The notes: generated from the letters alone by a model not told the origin. DNA of 64,000 bases from Burkholderiales bacterium (GCA_016000265.1 JAECRL010000007.1:118376-182375); one strand, 5' to 3'. Numbered from the stretch's first letter, positions 18,655 through 30,202 are shown. Made by a program: numbers and translations.

Positions 18655-19038
18655 ATGGCCCGCATGAACCTCGCCGAACTCACCTGCAGCGTCCAGCCCA
18701 CCTACCTGGAAGAGCAGAGCAACCCGGCGCGTCACGAGTACGCGTTTTCCTACACGGTGACCATCGTCAACACCGGCTCGGTGGCCGCGCAACTGATCGG
18801 CCGGCACTGGGTCATCACCGACGCCACCGGCCGGGTCGAAGAGGTGCGCGGCCTGGGCGTGGTCGGGCACCAGCCCCTGCTCAAGCCGGGCGAGCGCTTC
18901 GAGTACACGAGCTGGACCCGGCTGGACACGCCCCACGGCGTCATGCAGGGCAGCTTCTTTTGCGTGACCGACGAGGTCCGCCCCTTCGAGGCCCCCGTGC
19001 CCGCCTTCACGCTGGCGCGCACGCAGTCCCTGCACTGA
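18655..19038 (+). CDS. apaG: ApaG domain protein
   Basis: A 127-aa protein consisting of a single ApaG immunoglobulin-like domain: YSFTYTV-type strand here AFSYTVTIVNTGS, then LIGRHWVITDATG, the glycine-rich GLGVVGHQPLLKPGE, and GVMQGSF. ApaG was named for cobalt/magnesium phenotypes, and its biochemical role is unclear. The start at 18655 has GGGAG 9 nt upstream; an ATG three codons later is too far. The stop overlaps the next start in TGATG, indicating translational coupling to the Gcr-family membrane protein. Confidence 0.93.
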   Translation: MARMNLAELTCSVQPTYLEEQSNPARHEYAFSYTVTIVNTGSVAAQLIGRHWVITDATGRVEEVRGLGVVGHQPLLKPGERFEYTSWTRLDTPHGVMQGSFFCVTDEVRPFEAPVPAFTLARTQSLH

Positions 19039-21194
19039 TGGCAGACGACCGCCGACCCGTGTTGCGCCGACTGATCCAGCCCTTCACGCGCCAGCCCTGG
19101 TGGCCCCGGCCCGGCAACGGCTTCGACATCGAGGCCCTGCTCGATGCGGCCGACGCCCGCGCCCCGCTGGTCGAGCGCCACATCTGGCTGATCCGCCTGC
19201 TGGACTGGGTGCGCCGCGGCGAGCCCGTCAGCGGCGCGCAGTACGTGGTGCGCCTGCTGGAGGGGCAGCCCGAGCGGCGCGCACGCGTGGTGGCGCTGCT
19301 GGGTGCCTTCTGGCGCGAGACCGACGTGGCCGCCTTGCTGGCCGACTACGGCTTCTCGCCCCGTTCGGCCTTCCTCAACGAGTTGGGCGAGCGCGTGCGC
19401 CGACGCCTGCTGCCGGCCAGCCCCGAGACGCACGACCTGTCGGTGCTGTTCAACCTGCTGTTCAGCCACACCGAAGACGGTGAGTGGCTGACGCGCCTGG
19501 ACGACGCCACGCTGCAAGGCCTCGCCCGGCTGTGGGAAGACGCGCTGGCAACGTCACCCGAATCCCCCGACGCTGGCGCCGACGCCGGCACCGGCACCGG
19601 CGCCAGCGGACTGGGCTGGCGCGACCCCTTCTTCGACGCCATGCTCTACCTGGCCACCCAGGTGCGCGCCACCGGCTTCACGCCGGCCTTCCGCTCGCGC
19701 ATGGGCATCAGCCTGGGGCAGGACTTCGACGCGCCCCTGTCCCGTGCCGCCGAGCTGGCGCCCGATGCGAGCGCGCGCAACGCCTTTCGCCAGCTCACCC
19801 ACGTCATCGAGCACCTGCGCGACCAGGCCGAAGCCCACCTGAGGGCCTCACCCGAGTCGCCCTGGCCCGCCAGCCTGCTGCACGAGGCGCAGTACCTGCG
19901 CGCCCTGCTCGACACCTGCGCCCAGGCCGCCAGCGGCCTGCACGGCCACCTCGACACGCAGGGCATCTCCGTCAACCTCGTCTTCCAGATCGACCAGCTC
20001 TGCGAGCGCTGCCGCCGCATCGAGCTGCTGCTGGAGGCGGTGCTGACGCCCCAGCCGCTGCCGGCGCTGCACCGGCTGGTGGTGACGCTGGTGGAGGTGG
20101 GCGTGCGCCGACGCAGCGTGCGCGCGCTGTTCTCGCAGCACACCTCGCAGCTGGCGCGCCGCGTGGCCGAGCGCAGCGCCGAGACCGGCGAGCACTACAT
20201 CACCCGCAACCGCAGCGAGTACGTGACCATGCTCAAGCAGGCCTGCGGCGGCGGGGCCGTGCTGGCGGGCACCACCTTCATGAAGTTCGCGGTGCTGGCG
20301 CTGGGCCTGTCGCCCTTCATGGCCGGGGTGGGCGCGGGCCTGAACTACGCGGTGAGCTTCGTGCTGGTGCAGTGGCTGCACTTCACGGTGGCCACCAAGC
20401 AGCCCGCCATGACGGCGCCGGCCATGGCCGCCAAGCTGGCCGACGTGCGCAGCGACGAGGCGGTGGAGTCCTTCGTCGACGAGGTCGCGCACCTGCTGCG
20501 CTCGCAGGTGGCCGGCATCCTGGGCAACCTGCTGGTGGTGGCCCCGCTGGTGCTGGGCGTGCAGCTGCTGGCCGTGTGGGGCGCGGGCGCACCGCTGGTC
20601 AGCGAGGCCGACGCCCGCTACGCCCTCAAAAGCCTGACGCTGCTGGGGCCGACCGCCTGGTACGCGGCCTTCACGGGCGTGCTGCTGTTCGCGTCGAGCA
20701 TCCTGGCGGGCTGGGCCGAAAACGCCTTCGTGCTGCACCGCCTGGACAGCGCGTTGCGCTGGAACCCGCACATCCGCGCCTGGCTGGGCGAGGCGCGCGC
20801 GGCGCGCTGGTCCAGCTGGTGGCGCGACAACATCTCGGGCCTGGCGGCCAACACCTCGCTGGGCCTGATGCTGGGGCTGGTGCCCGTGATCGCGCACTTC
20901 CTGGGCCTGCCGCTGGACGTGCGCCACGTGACCTTGTCGACCGGCCAGATCGCCGCGGCCCTGGGCACGCTGGGCTGGGGCCTCTTTCAGGAGCCGGCCT
21001 TCTGGTGGTGCGTGGCGGCCATCCCCATCACCGGGGCGCTCAACGTGGGCGTGAGCTTCACGCTGGCGCTGCGCGTGGCCTTGCGATCACGCGGCGTGCG
21101 CGTCACCGACCGCGCGCGGCTGTGGCGGGCGATCGGGCGGCGCGTGCTGCGTCAGCCCGGGTCCTTCTTGCTGCCGCCGCGCTCGGCTTCCTGA
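19038..21194 (+). CDS. 'Site-specific recombinase' Gcr-family membrane protein
   Basis: A 718-aa protein matching the betaproteobacterial family named site-specific recombinase after gonococcal Gcr. No recombinase catalytic residues are visible. The N-terminal ~400 residues look soluble and helical, and the C-terminal ~300 hold several hydrophobic segments (for example VLALGLSPFMAGVGAGL and ILGNLLVVAPLVLGVQLL). The motif HYITRNRSEYVTMLKQACGGG is split here as HYITRNRSEY and MLKQACGGG and is typical of the family. It appears to be an integral membrane protein of unknown function. Its 3' end overlaps the opposing small membrane gene by 43 bp. Confidence 0.82.
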   Translation: MADDRRPVLRRLIQPFTRQPWWPRPGNGFDIEALLDAADARAPLVERHIWLIRLLDWVRRGEPVSGAQYVVRLLEGQPERRARVVALLGAFWRETDVAALLADYGFSPRSAFLNELGERVRRRLLPASPETHDLSVLFNLLFSHTEDGEWLTRLDDATLQGLARLWEDALATSPESPDAGADAGTGTGASGLGWRDPFFDAMLYLATQVRATGFTPAFRSRMGISLGQDFDAPLSRAAELAPDASARNAFRQLTHVIEHLRDQAEAHLRASPESPWPASLLHEAQYLRALLDTCAQAASGLHGHLDTQGISVNLVFQIDQLCERCRRIELLLEAVLTPQPLPALHRLVVTLVEVGVRRRSVRALFSQHTSQLARRVAERSAETGEHYITRNRSEYVTMLKQACGGGAVLAGTTFMKFAVLALGLSPFMAGVGAGLNYAVSFVLVQWLHFTVATKQPAMTAPAMAAKLADVRSDEAVESFVDEVAHLLRSQVAGILGNLLVVAPLVLGVQLLAVWGAGAPLVSEADARYALKSLTLLGPTAWYAAFTGVLLFASSILAGWAENAFVLHRLDSALRWNPHIRAWLGEARAARWSSWWRDNISGLAANTSLGLMLGLVPVIAHFLGLPLDVRHVTLSTGQIAAALGTLGWGLFQEPAFWWCVAAIPITGALNVGVSFTLALRVALRSRGVRVTDRARLWRAIGRRVLRQPGSFLLPPRSAS

Positions 21195-21325
21195 TTCGGG
21201 CCACCGCCGTCGGGTGACTGGGTGTCGCGCCACTCGCCGCCTCGCCGCCCGGAGAACATGGTCCACCAGATCAGGAAGACGAACACACACAAGGCCCCCA
21301 GGGCTTCCAGCACAATCAACCACAT
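21152..21325 (-). CDS. Small membrane protein of unknown function (57 aa)
   Basis: A 57-aa protein with one strongly hydrophobic helix (VLEALGALCVFVFLIWW) followed by TMFSGRRGGE and a polar, charged tail. The WWTMFSGR-type ending recalls small hypothetical membrane proteins I have seen in Burkholderiales, so it is probably real. It overlaps the Gcr-family gene convergently, and its ATG interlocks with the mltA ATG on the other strand (CATG at 21323-21326). GAGG lies 11 nt upstream. Function unknown. Confidence 0.6.
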   Translation of the reverse strand: MWLIVLEALGALCVFVFLIWWTMFSGRRGGEWRDTQSPDGGGPNQEAERGGSKKDPG

Positions 21326-22589
21326 GCGTTTCGTGACCTCGTTGAACCTGAATGGCCCGCGCCTGCTGGGCGTGGGCTTGGCTGCGGCCATTGTAGGAAG
21401 CCTGAGCGGCTGCGCAGGCCTGAGGGGTGGGCCGGGCTCAACCGCGCCCGTGGTCAGCGCCACCCCGACCGATGGCGGCTCGCGCGCGCCGCTCACCTCG
21501 CCCCAGACCCTGCCCGACGGCCCCTCCGTGCTGCGCCCCAAAGCGCGCTGGGTGCAGGCGAGCTGGGCCGACCTGCCCGGCTGGGGCGACGACCGCGTCA
21601 GCGAGACCTGGCCCGCCCTGGTCAAGGGCTGCGCCCGCCCCGCCGCAGGCTGGCAGGCCGTGTGCGAAGAGGTCCGCCGACTGGGCGCCGACTGGGGTCG
21701 CCGCGTGGACGACGGCTTCGTGCGGCAGTGGCTGGAGAGCCAGCTGCAACCCTGGCGCGTGACGCCGCTGGACGGCGCCCCCACCCCGGGCCTGCTGACC
21801 GGCTACTTCGAGCCCCTGCTGGAGGGCCGCCGCACGCCCGACGCGCGCTTCGCCTGGCCGCTGCACCGCCCCCCCGCCGCCCTGGGCCAGCGCAAGCCCT
21901 TCTACAGCCGCAGCGAGCTGGAGACCACGCCCGAGGGCCGCGCCGCGCTCGCCGGGCGCGAGGTCGTCTGGCTGTCCGACCCGCTGGACGTGCTGCTCAT
22001 CCAGGTGCAAGGCTCCGGCCGCGTGCGCCTGCTCGACGAGGCCACGCCGCAGGGCACGCCCAAGGTGGTGCGCCTGGCCTTCGCGGGGCACAACGACCAG
22101 CCTTACCAGTCGGTGGCGCGCTGGCTGGTCGACCAGGGCGCCTTCAGCCTGGAGCAGGCCTCCTGGCCGGCGATCCGCAGCTGGGCACAGGCCAACCCCG
22201 CGCGGGTGGGCGAGATGATGGCGGCCAACCCCCGCGTCGTCTTCTTCCGCGAAGAGCCGCTGCTCGACCCCGACTCCGGCCCCAACGGCGCGCAAGGCGT
22301 GGCGCTGACGCCCGGTCGCTCCATCGCCGTCGACCGCGACAGCGTGCCACTGGGCACCCCCGTCTGGCTCGACAGCACCGTGCCGCAGAGCTGGGTGGCC
22401 GGTGGCATGCCCGCCCCTTCGCCGCTGCGCCGGCTGGTGATGGCGCAAGACACGGGGGGCGCCATCCTGGGCGCCGTGCGCGCCGACTTCTTCTGGGGCT
22501 GGGGCGACGAGGCCCTGGCGCAGGCGGGTCGCACCAAGCAGCCCCTGGCGCTGTGGGCGCTGTGGCCGCGCGACCAAACCGTGAAATGA
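21324..22589 (+). CDS. mltA: Membrane-bound lytic murein transglycosylase A
   Basis: A 421-aa lipoprotein that cleaves peptidoglycan glycan strands. The lipobox is GSLSGCAG near residue 27-31. The MltA barrel domain is marked by TPGLLTGYFEPLLEG and LDVLLIQVQGSGRV. The C-terminal 3D domain contains the catalytic aspartate in MAQDTGGAILGAVRADFFWG. The ATG at 21324 gives a normal lipoprotein signal but has no obvious ribosome site and interlocks with the start of the opposing small gene. A GTG at 21333 is an alternative. Confidence 0.92.
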   Translation: MRFVTSLNLNGPRLLGVGLAAAIVGSLSGCAGLRGGPGSTAPVVSATPTDGGSRAPLTSPQTLPDGPSVLRPKARWVQASWADLPGWGDDRVSETWPALVKGCARPAAGWQAVCEEVRRLGADWGRRVDDGFVRQWLESQLQPWRVTPLDGAPTPGLLTGYFEPLLEGRRTPDARFAWPLHRPPAALGQRKPFYSRSELETTPEGRAALAGREVVWLSDPLDVLLIQVQGSGRVRLLDEATPQGTPKVVRLAFAGHNDQPYQSVARWLVDQGAFSLEQASWPAIRSWAQANPARVGEMMAANPRVVFFREEPLLDPDSGPNGAQGVALTPGRSIAVDRDSVPLGTPVWLDSTVPQSWVAGGMPAPSPLRRLVMAQDTGGAILGAVRADFFWGWGDEALAQAGRTKQPLALWALWPRDQTVK

Positions 22590-22668
22590 CGCACGCAAGG
22601 CGCCCTCTTTCGAGCACCGCGTGAAAGGCTGACGCGGCACAGTGGACCACCCTGCCCCACGTGGCTCC

Positions 22669-25600
22669 ATGGACCGCTTCTTCCTCTTCGACACCGGCAC
22701 AAACGCGCCCAGCCTGCTGCCCTACGGCCAGCACGACCCGATGCTGGTCGCGCTGTCGGTGTGCCTGGCCATCTTCGCCTCGACGATGGCCCTGCACGCG
22801 GCCGAGCAGGCGCGCGCGCTGACGCAATCGCGCCTGCGCTCGGTCACCCTGCTGGCCGGCAGCCTGGCCCTGGGCTGCGGCGTGTGGGGCATGCACTTCA
22901 TCGGCATGCTGGCCTACCAGCTGTGCACCCGCGTGAGCTACGACTCCGCGCTGACCACCGCCTCGGTGCTGCCCAGCGTGGGCGCCTCCTGGGTGGCCCT
23001 GAGGCTGCTGACCCAGGAGCGGGTCAACAACACCCAGCGCGTGATCGCCGGGGTGCTCGTGGGCGCGGGCATCGGGGCCATGCACTACACGGGCATGGCG
23101 GCCATGCAGATGTCGGCGGCGCTGCGCTACGACCCGTGGATGTTCGCGCTGTCCATCGTCGTGGCCGTGGCCCTGGCGGTGCTGGCGCTGTGGGTGCGAC
23201 ACGGCCTGGCGCAGCACCTGCCCCAGCACGACGGCTGGCAACTCACGCTGGCCTCGGGCTGCGTGATGGGCCTGGCGATCTCGGGCATGCACTACACCGG
23301 CATGGCCGCCGCGCGCTACATCGGCACGCCCTCACAGGCAGTCGACGTCGCCTCCGACAACGTGCCCCTGGCGCTCGGCATCACGCTGGTGACGGTGGTG
23401 GCCAGCGTGCTGGTGGGCGCCGCCGTGGGCCTGGCGCGATACCGCCAGCTGCTGGCGCGCATGGAGTCCAAGGAAGCGCGGCTGCGCGCCATCGCCGACA
23501 CCTCCACCGACGGCATCATCGTCTTCGACGACAAGGGCATCGTGCACAAGTTCAACCCCAGCGCCGAACGCATCTTCGGCCTGCCGGCCAAGCAACTGCT
23601 GGGGCAAAGCGTCACGCGCATCATGGTGGAGCCCCACCGCAGCGTGGCGATCGCGTCCTTCGAGACCTTCCTCAAGGCCGTCTCCCAGTCCATGGGCATC
23701 GAGCTGGAGAGCCACTGCGTCCGCACCGACGGGCGCCGCGTCCCCATCCGGCTCATCATGGGGCGCATGGTCTCGCTGCAAGAGCGCCTGTACGTCGCCT
23801 TCATCACCGACATCAGCGAGCGCCAGCGCATGGAGTTCGCGCTGCGCGAAAGCGAAGCGCAGTTCCGCTCCCTGATCGCCAACATCCCCGGCATCTCCTA
23901 CCGCTGCCGCATGGAGCCGGGCTGGCCCATGGTCTACATCAGCGAGGCCGCCGAGCGCATCACCGGCTGGCCCACCGCCGCGTTCATGGGCTCGCCCCCC
24001 GAAGTCAGCTTCGCCAAACTGGTCTGTCCGGGCGACGTCGCGCGCATCGCCGCCATCGTCAAACAAGCGGCCGCCACCGAGGAGCCCTTCGTGCTGGAGT
24101 TCGAGCTGCGCACGCGCAGCGGCGGGGTGCGCTGGATGTGGGGACACGGCAGCATCTCCCACGCCAGCGACGGCAGCGTCAAGTGGATCGACGGCGTGCT
24201 GCTGGACATCACCGAACGCCGCGAGATGGAAGACGAGCTGGTGCGCGCCAAAGAGCGCGCCGAGGCCGCCGCCCAGGCCCGCACGAACTTCCTGGCCAAC
24301 ATGAGCCACGAGATCCGCACACCGATGAACGCCATCCTGGGCTTCACCGACGTGGTGCTCGACGGCGAGCTGCAGCCCGCTCAGCGCAAGCACCTGGAGA
24401 CGGTGCACAAATCGGCGCGCAGCCTGCTGCACCTGCTCAACGACATCCTCGACAGCTCCAAGCTCGACCGCGGTGCGCTGGAGCTGGAATCGCTGCCCTT
24501 CTCGTTGACCGAGCTGGCCCAGCAACTGTGCGCCGAGCAGTCCATCCAGGCCGAGCGCAAGCACCTCCAGCTGCGCTGCCAGCCCGACGACGCCGATGAC
24601 CCCCTCGTGCAAGGCGACCCGCACCGCCTCAGGCAGGTGCTGCTCAACCTGCTGGGCAACGCCATCAAGTTCACCGAACGCGGCGAGGTGGAGCTGTCGT
24701 TCCGGCGCGAGGGCGAGCAGGTGCACTTCCGCGTGCGCGACACCGGCATCGGCATCGCCCCGGAGCGCCTGGCCAGCATCTTCGAAGCCTTCACCCAGGC
24801 CGACGCCTCGATGAGCCGCCGCTTTGGCGGCACCGGCCTGGGCACCACCATCGCCAAGCAGCTCACCGAGTTGATGGGCGGGCGCATCTGGGCGGAGAGC
24901 ACCCCGGGCGTGGGCAGCACCTTCCACGTGACGCTGCCCTTGCCGTTGAGCCAGGAGCGCCTGGGGCAGGCCAGCGGCTCGGCCCCCACGCGGCCGCACG
25001 CGCTGCCCAAGCTGCGCATGCTGGTCGTCGACGACGTGCCGCAGAACACCGAGCTGGTCTGCCTGGTCATGGGCCGACAGGGCCACCAGCTCACGGTGGC
25101 TCACAACGGCCGCGAAGCCCTGGCGCGCTTTGGCGAGCAGGCCTTCGACGTGGTGCTGATGGACGTGCAGATGCCCATCATGGACGGCCTGAGCGCCAGC
25201 CGCGAGATCCGCTCGCTGGAGGCGCGCCGCGGCAGCCCGCGCACCCCCATCATCGCGCTGTCGGCCAGCGTGCTCGACGAAGACCGCACCGCCGCCATCG
25301 AAGCGGGCATGGACGGCTTCGCCTGCAAGCCGCTGGACCTGCCCGCCCTCAACCACGAGATCGCGCGGGTGACGGGCCTGGCGATGCGCGCGCCCGACAC
25401 CGACACCGACGGGCCTCCCCACCCCGGCGACGCCCCCCACCCGGACGCGACCGCGCCACGCTGGCTCGACGCCCCAGCCGGTGCCCTGCGCTGGGGCGAC
25501 CCCGCCAGCTGGAGCGGCGCGCTGCAGCGGTTCGCGCGCGGCCAGTCGGCGCCCGCCGGGGAGCCAGGCCCAGGTGACGGGGCCGACCTCGCCACGCGCC

Positions 25601-26092
25601 GCGCCGAAGCCCACCGCCTGCGCGGCGCCGCCGCCAACCTCGGGCTGCCCCGCCTGAGCGAGGCCGCCGCCGCCATGGAGGCCACGCCCGAGGGCGCGCC
25701 GCTGGCGCAACAACAGGCCGCCTGGGACGCGCTGCAAGCGGCGCTGCAAGGCACCCTGCGGGCCATCCGCGGCGCGAGCGCGGCCTCGGCCTCGGCGCCC
25801 CCCGAGGCCGCCGAGGCCGCCGAAGCCGCCGAAACCGCCCCAGAAGCGCCCCCGCTGGACGCGGCCACCCACGAGCGCCTCACCCGACAGGCGCGCGCGC
25901 TGCAAGCCGCCTTCGCGCGCGGCGAGTGCCCCGACGACGACGTGGACGCGCTGTGCGAGGCCTGCCGGCCGCACGCCAGCGCCGACACCCTGGCCGAGCT
26001 GAAGCAAGCCATCGAGGACTTCGACTTCACCGCCGCAGCCGCCGCGCTGGAGCGCCTGCTGCGCTCGCTGCCCCTCACGGAGAGCCCGCAAC

Positions 26093-26100
<8 letters not shown>
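22669..26100 (+). CDS. MHYT-domain hybrid sensor histidine kinase with REC and Hpt domains
   Basis: A 1143-aa membrane kinase. The N-terminal ~240 residues form an MHYT sensor with repeated Met-His motifs (GMHFIGM, MHYTGMAAMQ, MHYTGMAAAR), proposed to bind copper for sensing O2, CO or NO. Two PAS domains follow (~265-510). The kinase core has the H-box MSHEIRTP with His547, then LLNLLGNAIKF and DTGIGI in the ATPase domain. A receiver domain has Asp832 in VLMDVQMPIMDG. An Hpt-like domain has His982 in AHRLRGAAANLG. The relay is therefore His-Asp-His, and the final acceptor is probably the HD-GYP regulator whose gene overlaps the 3' end. A GTG at 22642 is an alternative start. Confidence 0.9.
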
Positions 26101-27976
<1,876 letters not shown>

Positions 27977-28059
27977 GGGGGCTCTCCAGGGGGGTTCACG
28001 GGCGGGCATTGTCGCAAAGCCCGCGAACACCCCGGCTCGCCTCAGCAGGCTCAATGGCC

Positions 28060-28503
28060 TCAGTACGTCTTGTACGGCAGGAACTTGCCCGACATGACGA
28101 TGCTGACGCGGTCGCCCAGGGGGTTGGGCTCGCGCTGCAGGTCCATCTTGAAATCGATGGCGCTCATGATGCCGTCGCCGAACTCCTCGTGGATCAGGGC
28201 CTTGAAGGTGGTGCCGTAGACGCTGATGAGCTCGTAGAAGCGGTAGATCAGCGGGTCGGTGGGCACGCTGGTGGGCAGCGAGCCCTTGTAAGGCACTTCC
28301 TGCAGCCACAGGCGGGCCTCGGCGGGCAGGTCGAAGAGGTCGCCGATGACGGCGGCCTGCTCGGCGGTCAGCGTCATCTGGCCCAGGCAGGCGGCGGTGA
28401 CCCACTCCTTGCTCAGGCCCACTTGGGTGGCCACGTCGGCCCACTTGATGCTCTTCTTGACCTTGGCTTCGATGATCAGGTCGGTGACGTCTTCGCGGTT
28501 CAT
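28060..28503 (-). CDS. cynS: Cyanate hydratase (cyanase)
   Basis: A 147-aa enzyme that converts cyanate and bicarbonate to ammonia and CO2 through carbamate. The N-terminal helical domain (KSIKWADVATQVGLSKEWVTAACLGQ, here IKWADVATQVGLSKEWV) is followed by the catalytic domain with IYRFYELISVYG, which holds the active-site Arg and Glu, and MSAIDFKMDLQ with the active Ser. Length equals the usual 147-156 residues. AAGGA lies about 7 nt upstream. It stands alone; no CynT carbonic anhydrase or CynR regulator is adjacent. Confidence 0.96.
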   Translation of the reverse strand: MNREDVTDLIIEAKVKKSIKWADVATQVGLSKEWVTAACLGQMTLTAEQAAVIGDLFDLPAEARLWLQEVPYKGSLPTSVPTDPLIYRFYELISVYGTTFKALIHEEFGDGIMSAIDFKMDLQREPNPLGDRVSIVMSGKFLPYKTY

Positions 28504-28652
28504 GTCGGGTCCTTGGTGAGCGAGGTGGCGGGGCTGGTGTGAGGCTCAGTTTAGGAACGGGCGCGATGGGGGGGGATCGTTGTGGGCGTGATTCGTTTGT
28601 AGGGCGGGCACGACAAGGGGGGGGCTTGGGGCTTGCGGGGGTGGCGCGCGTG

Positions 28653-28912
28653 GGCGGGGAGCGCGTTGGTGGGAGCGCGAGGCGGGGGCAGAGGCGGAGC
28701 GCGGGCGGGCTTCAGGTTGGTGGTCCCGCCTGCGGCAGGACTGCCCTGCGGTGCTCGCCTCGCTCAGGTGGCTGCGGAACTCGCCCCTTGCAGGGGCTCA
28801 GACAGTCCTCGCCATCCCCTTGCCGTTGGCAAGGGGCAACCTGTGCGAGCCTGCGCTCCTCGGCACCACCCAGGCGCCCGCCCGCACCCCGCCTCTGCCC
28901 CTTTTCGCCTCG
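28653..28912 (+). repeat. Structured intergenic repeat, copy A (~260 bp)
   Basis: This GC-rich gene-free stretch shares ordered identical blocks with copy B (33488-33745, opposite orientation), including GACTGCCCTGCGGTGCTCGC at 28739-28758 and GCGCTCCTCGGCAC at 28853-28866. Its ends pair: 28685-28710 and 28876-28901 are inverted repeats matching at 24 of 26 positions. Internal hairpins include 28783-28797 and the 9-bp stem at 28816-28836. The arm sequences differ from those of copy B while pairing is kept, as expected for a structured element. The rest of the cynS-yoeB gap (28504-28652) is G-rich and shows nothing else recognisable. Confidence 0.7.
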
Positions 28913-28956
28913 CTGGTGGCGTGCGGTGGGTGGGGTGCGTTGCAGCGTGGGTTGCG

Positions 28957-29220
28957 CTACTCGTAGTGCGTCCACATGCGCAGCACCTTGACGATCTTTT
29001 GCTCTTGCAGCACCTCGTAAACGAGGCGATGTTGGATGTTGATGCGGCGGGAATAGGCACCCGACAGGTCACCAACCAGCTTCTCGCATGGCGGGGGGTT
29101 TTGAAATGGGTTTTCTTTGACGATGGCAAGCAACTCTTGGGCTTTGCCTTTCAAACCGCTTGCTGCCAGTTTCTGCGCGTCTTTTTGAGCGTGCTTGGCG
29201 TAAACAAGCTGCCAACTCAC
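28957..29220 (-). CDS. yoeB: YoeB/Txe-family mRNA interferase toxin
   Basis: An 87-aa RelE-superfamily endoribonuclease. The C-terminal half matches YoeB closely in pattern: KLVGDLSGAYSRRINIQHRLVYEV, split here as KLVGDLSGAYSRRIN and QHRLVYEV, and WTHYE at the end, keeping the Arg and the His-Tyr pair used in catalysis. Such toxins cut ribosome-bound mRNA during stress. Its start overlaps the antitoxin stop by 4 bp. The pair has lower GC than the flanking chromosome and sits in the accessory island next to repeat copy A. Confidence 0.9.
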   Translation of the reverse strand: MSWQLVYAKHAQKDAQKLAASGLKGKAQELLAIVKENPFQNPPPCEKLVGDLSGAYSRRINIQHRLVYEVLQEQKIVKVLRMWTHYE

Positions 29221-29459
29221 CAGTCAAGCTCCTGGGCGCAGGTGTCAGGGGCCTGAGCCATGCCCTCCTTGATCGACTCGCGCATGCCTGGCACAGAGAG
29301 CAGGTGAAGCGTTTCCTGGATGGCTTGCCAGTCTTCGGCTGCGAGAAGCACCACGTCGTGGCGCTTGCCCGCGATGGTGATCGGCTGATGAGACTCAGCC
29401 GCCTGATCCATCAGGCGGTAAAGGTTGGCGCGTGCTTCGCTGGCGGTGAGTGTTTTCAT
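29217..29459 (-). CDS. yefM: YefM/Phd-family antitoxin
   Basis: An 80-aa antitoxin that should neutralise YoeB and repress the operon. The N-terminal Phd/YefM DNA-binding fold is clear: TLTASEARANLYRLMDQ, then PITIAGKRHDVVLLAAEDW. The C-terminal part (QETLHLLSVPGMRESIKEG) is the toxin-wrapping segment. The start at 29459 has GGAG 6 nt upstream; the frame extends four codons further but with a poorer context. Gene order antitoxin-toxin with a 4-bp overlap is standard. Confidence 0.9.
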   Translation of the reverse strand: MKTLTASEARANLYRLMDQAAESHQPITIAGKRHDVVLLAAEDWQAIQETLHLLSVPGMRESIKEGMAQAPDTCAQELDW

Positions 29460-29526
29460 GGTGAACTCCAACGCCTCAAAGCGTACGCCTATTGGTACGA
29501 CAGGTCAAGGATGCATGGCGCGCCGA

Positions 29527-29673
29527 GCTGTTTGGGTGGCGGGCCGAGCTCTGGGGGCGGCTCGCCGGGTGTTTTGCTCGGGGCGCCGACTGTTTTGCTC
29601 GGAGGGCCGAGTGATTTGCTCGGCGAGCGAGGCTTTTGGCTCGGCGCGCCGAGTCAGGAGCTCGGTGATTGCC
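29527..29673. repeat. 21-bp minisatellite (about seven imperfect units)
   Basis: Seven consecutive 21-bp units run from 29527 to 29673, the clearest being units 3-6 (29569-29652), which share TTTTGCTCGG followed by GCCGA. Each unit is partly self-complementary: GCTCGG and CCGAGC arms recur, as in CTCGGCGCGCCGAG at 29640-29653. Because 21 is a multiple of three, every frame shows a heptapeptide repeat, but no frame looks like a credible gene. It fills most of the yefM-excalibur gap; nothing else is recognisable in 29460-29767. Confidence 0.8.
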
Positions 29674-29767
29674 CCTTTTTGGGGCGATCGCGGGTGCGGG
29701 AGCTCGGCGTTTGTCCGGAATCACTCGGGCCGTGTCCGAAAAAGCCTGGCGCGCGGGTGGTGGAGCC

Positions 29768-30202
29768 TCAAAGGCGGCACCAGTGGTCCTCGCAGGGGAT
29801 GCCGTCGCGGTCTCCGTCCATTTTCACGCCGGGGCAGTTGCCCAGGAAGAACTTGGCCTCCGCGCACGACGTCATCTGTGAGCAGTGCTGGCGGCCGTCG
29901 CAGCGGGGGCTTTTGGGGGCCGTGGCGTCCGCTGGGGCGACCTCGGCCGGTGACGCTGGCACAACCGGGGCGGCCGCTGCCTTGGTGGATGGGGCTGCAG
30001 CGCGCCGCTTCCTTTCTGCGGCGTTCAATTCCTCAAGCGTCGGGTCTTTGCGGGCCTGGGTCGAGGGACAGGGCGCTTGCTGATACGACACGCTGCTGTT
30101 GATGACGCACTTGTTCATCGTGGCCGCGTGCAGCCCGGTGGTTGCGAAAAGGGTGGCGAAGAGGGCGGCGAATGCGAGAAGCAGCTGTGAAGTTGTTTTC
30201 AT
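29768..30202 (-). CDS. Secreted excalibur-domain protein
   Basis: A 144-aa exported protein. The signal peptide (LLLAFAALFATLFATTGLHA) is followed by a short Cys-containing segment resembling DUF4124 (CVINSSVSYQQAPCP), an Ala/Pro linker, and a C-terminal excalibur domain: SCAEAKFFLGNCPGVKMDGD, ending DRDGIPCEDHWC. The DGDRDGIPCE motif is the presumed calcium-binding loop found in extracellular nucleases and surface proteins. Its start overlaps the stop of the upstream Ig-like gene by 4 bp. Role unknown; extracellular location is likely. Confidence 0.8.
   Translation of the reverse strand: MKTTSQLLLAFAALFATLFATTGLHAATMNKCVINSSVSYQQAPCPSTQARKDPTLEELNAAERKRRAAAPSTKAAAAPVVPASPAEVAPADATAPKSPRCDGRQHCSQMTSCAEAKFFLGNCPGVKMDGDRDGIPCEDHWCRL

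Noticed and set aside
19038..21194. Gcr-family protein treated as an active DNA recombinase
   Set aside because: No catalytic Ser or Tyr recombinase motif is visible and the C-terminal third is membrane-spanning, so the name is historical.
29527..29673. Minisatellite considered as a CRISPR array
   Set aside because: The units are directly abutted 21-mers without unique spacers, and no cas genes are nearby.
29476..29724. Heptapeptide-repeat ORF on the minus strand
   Set aside because: It is generated by the 21-bp minisatellite; all frames show heptad repeats, and there is no ribosome site or family match.
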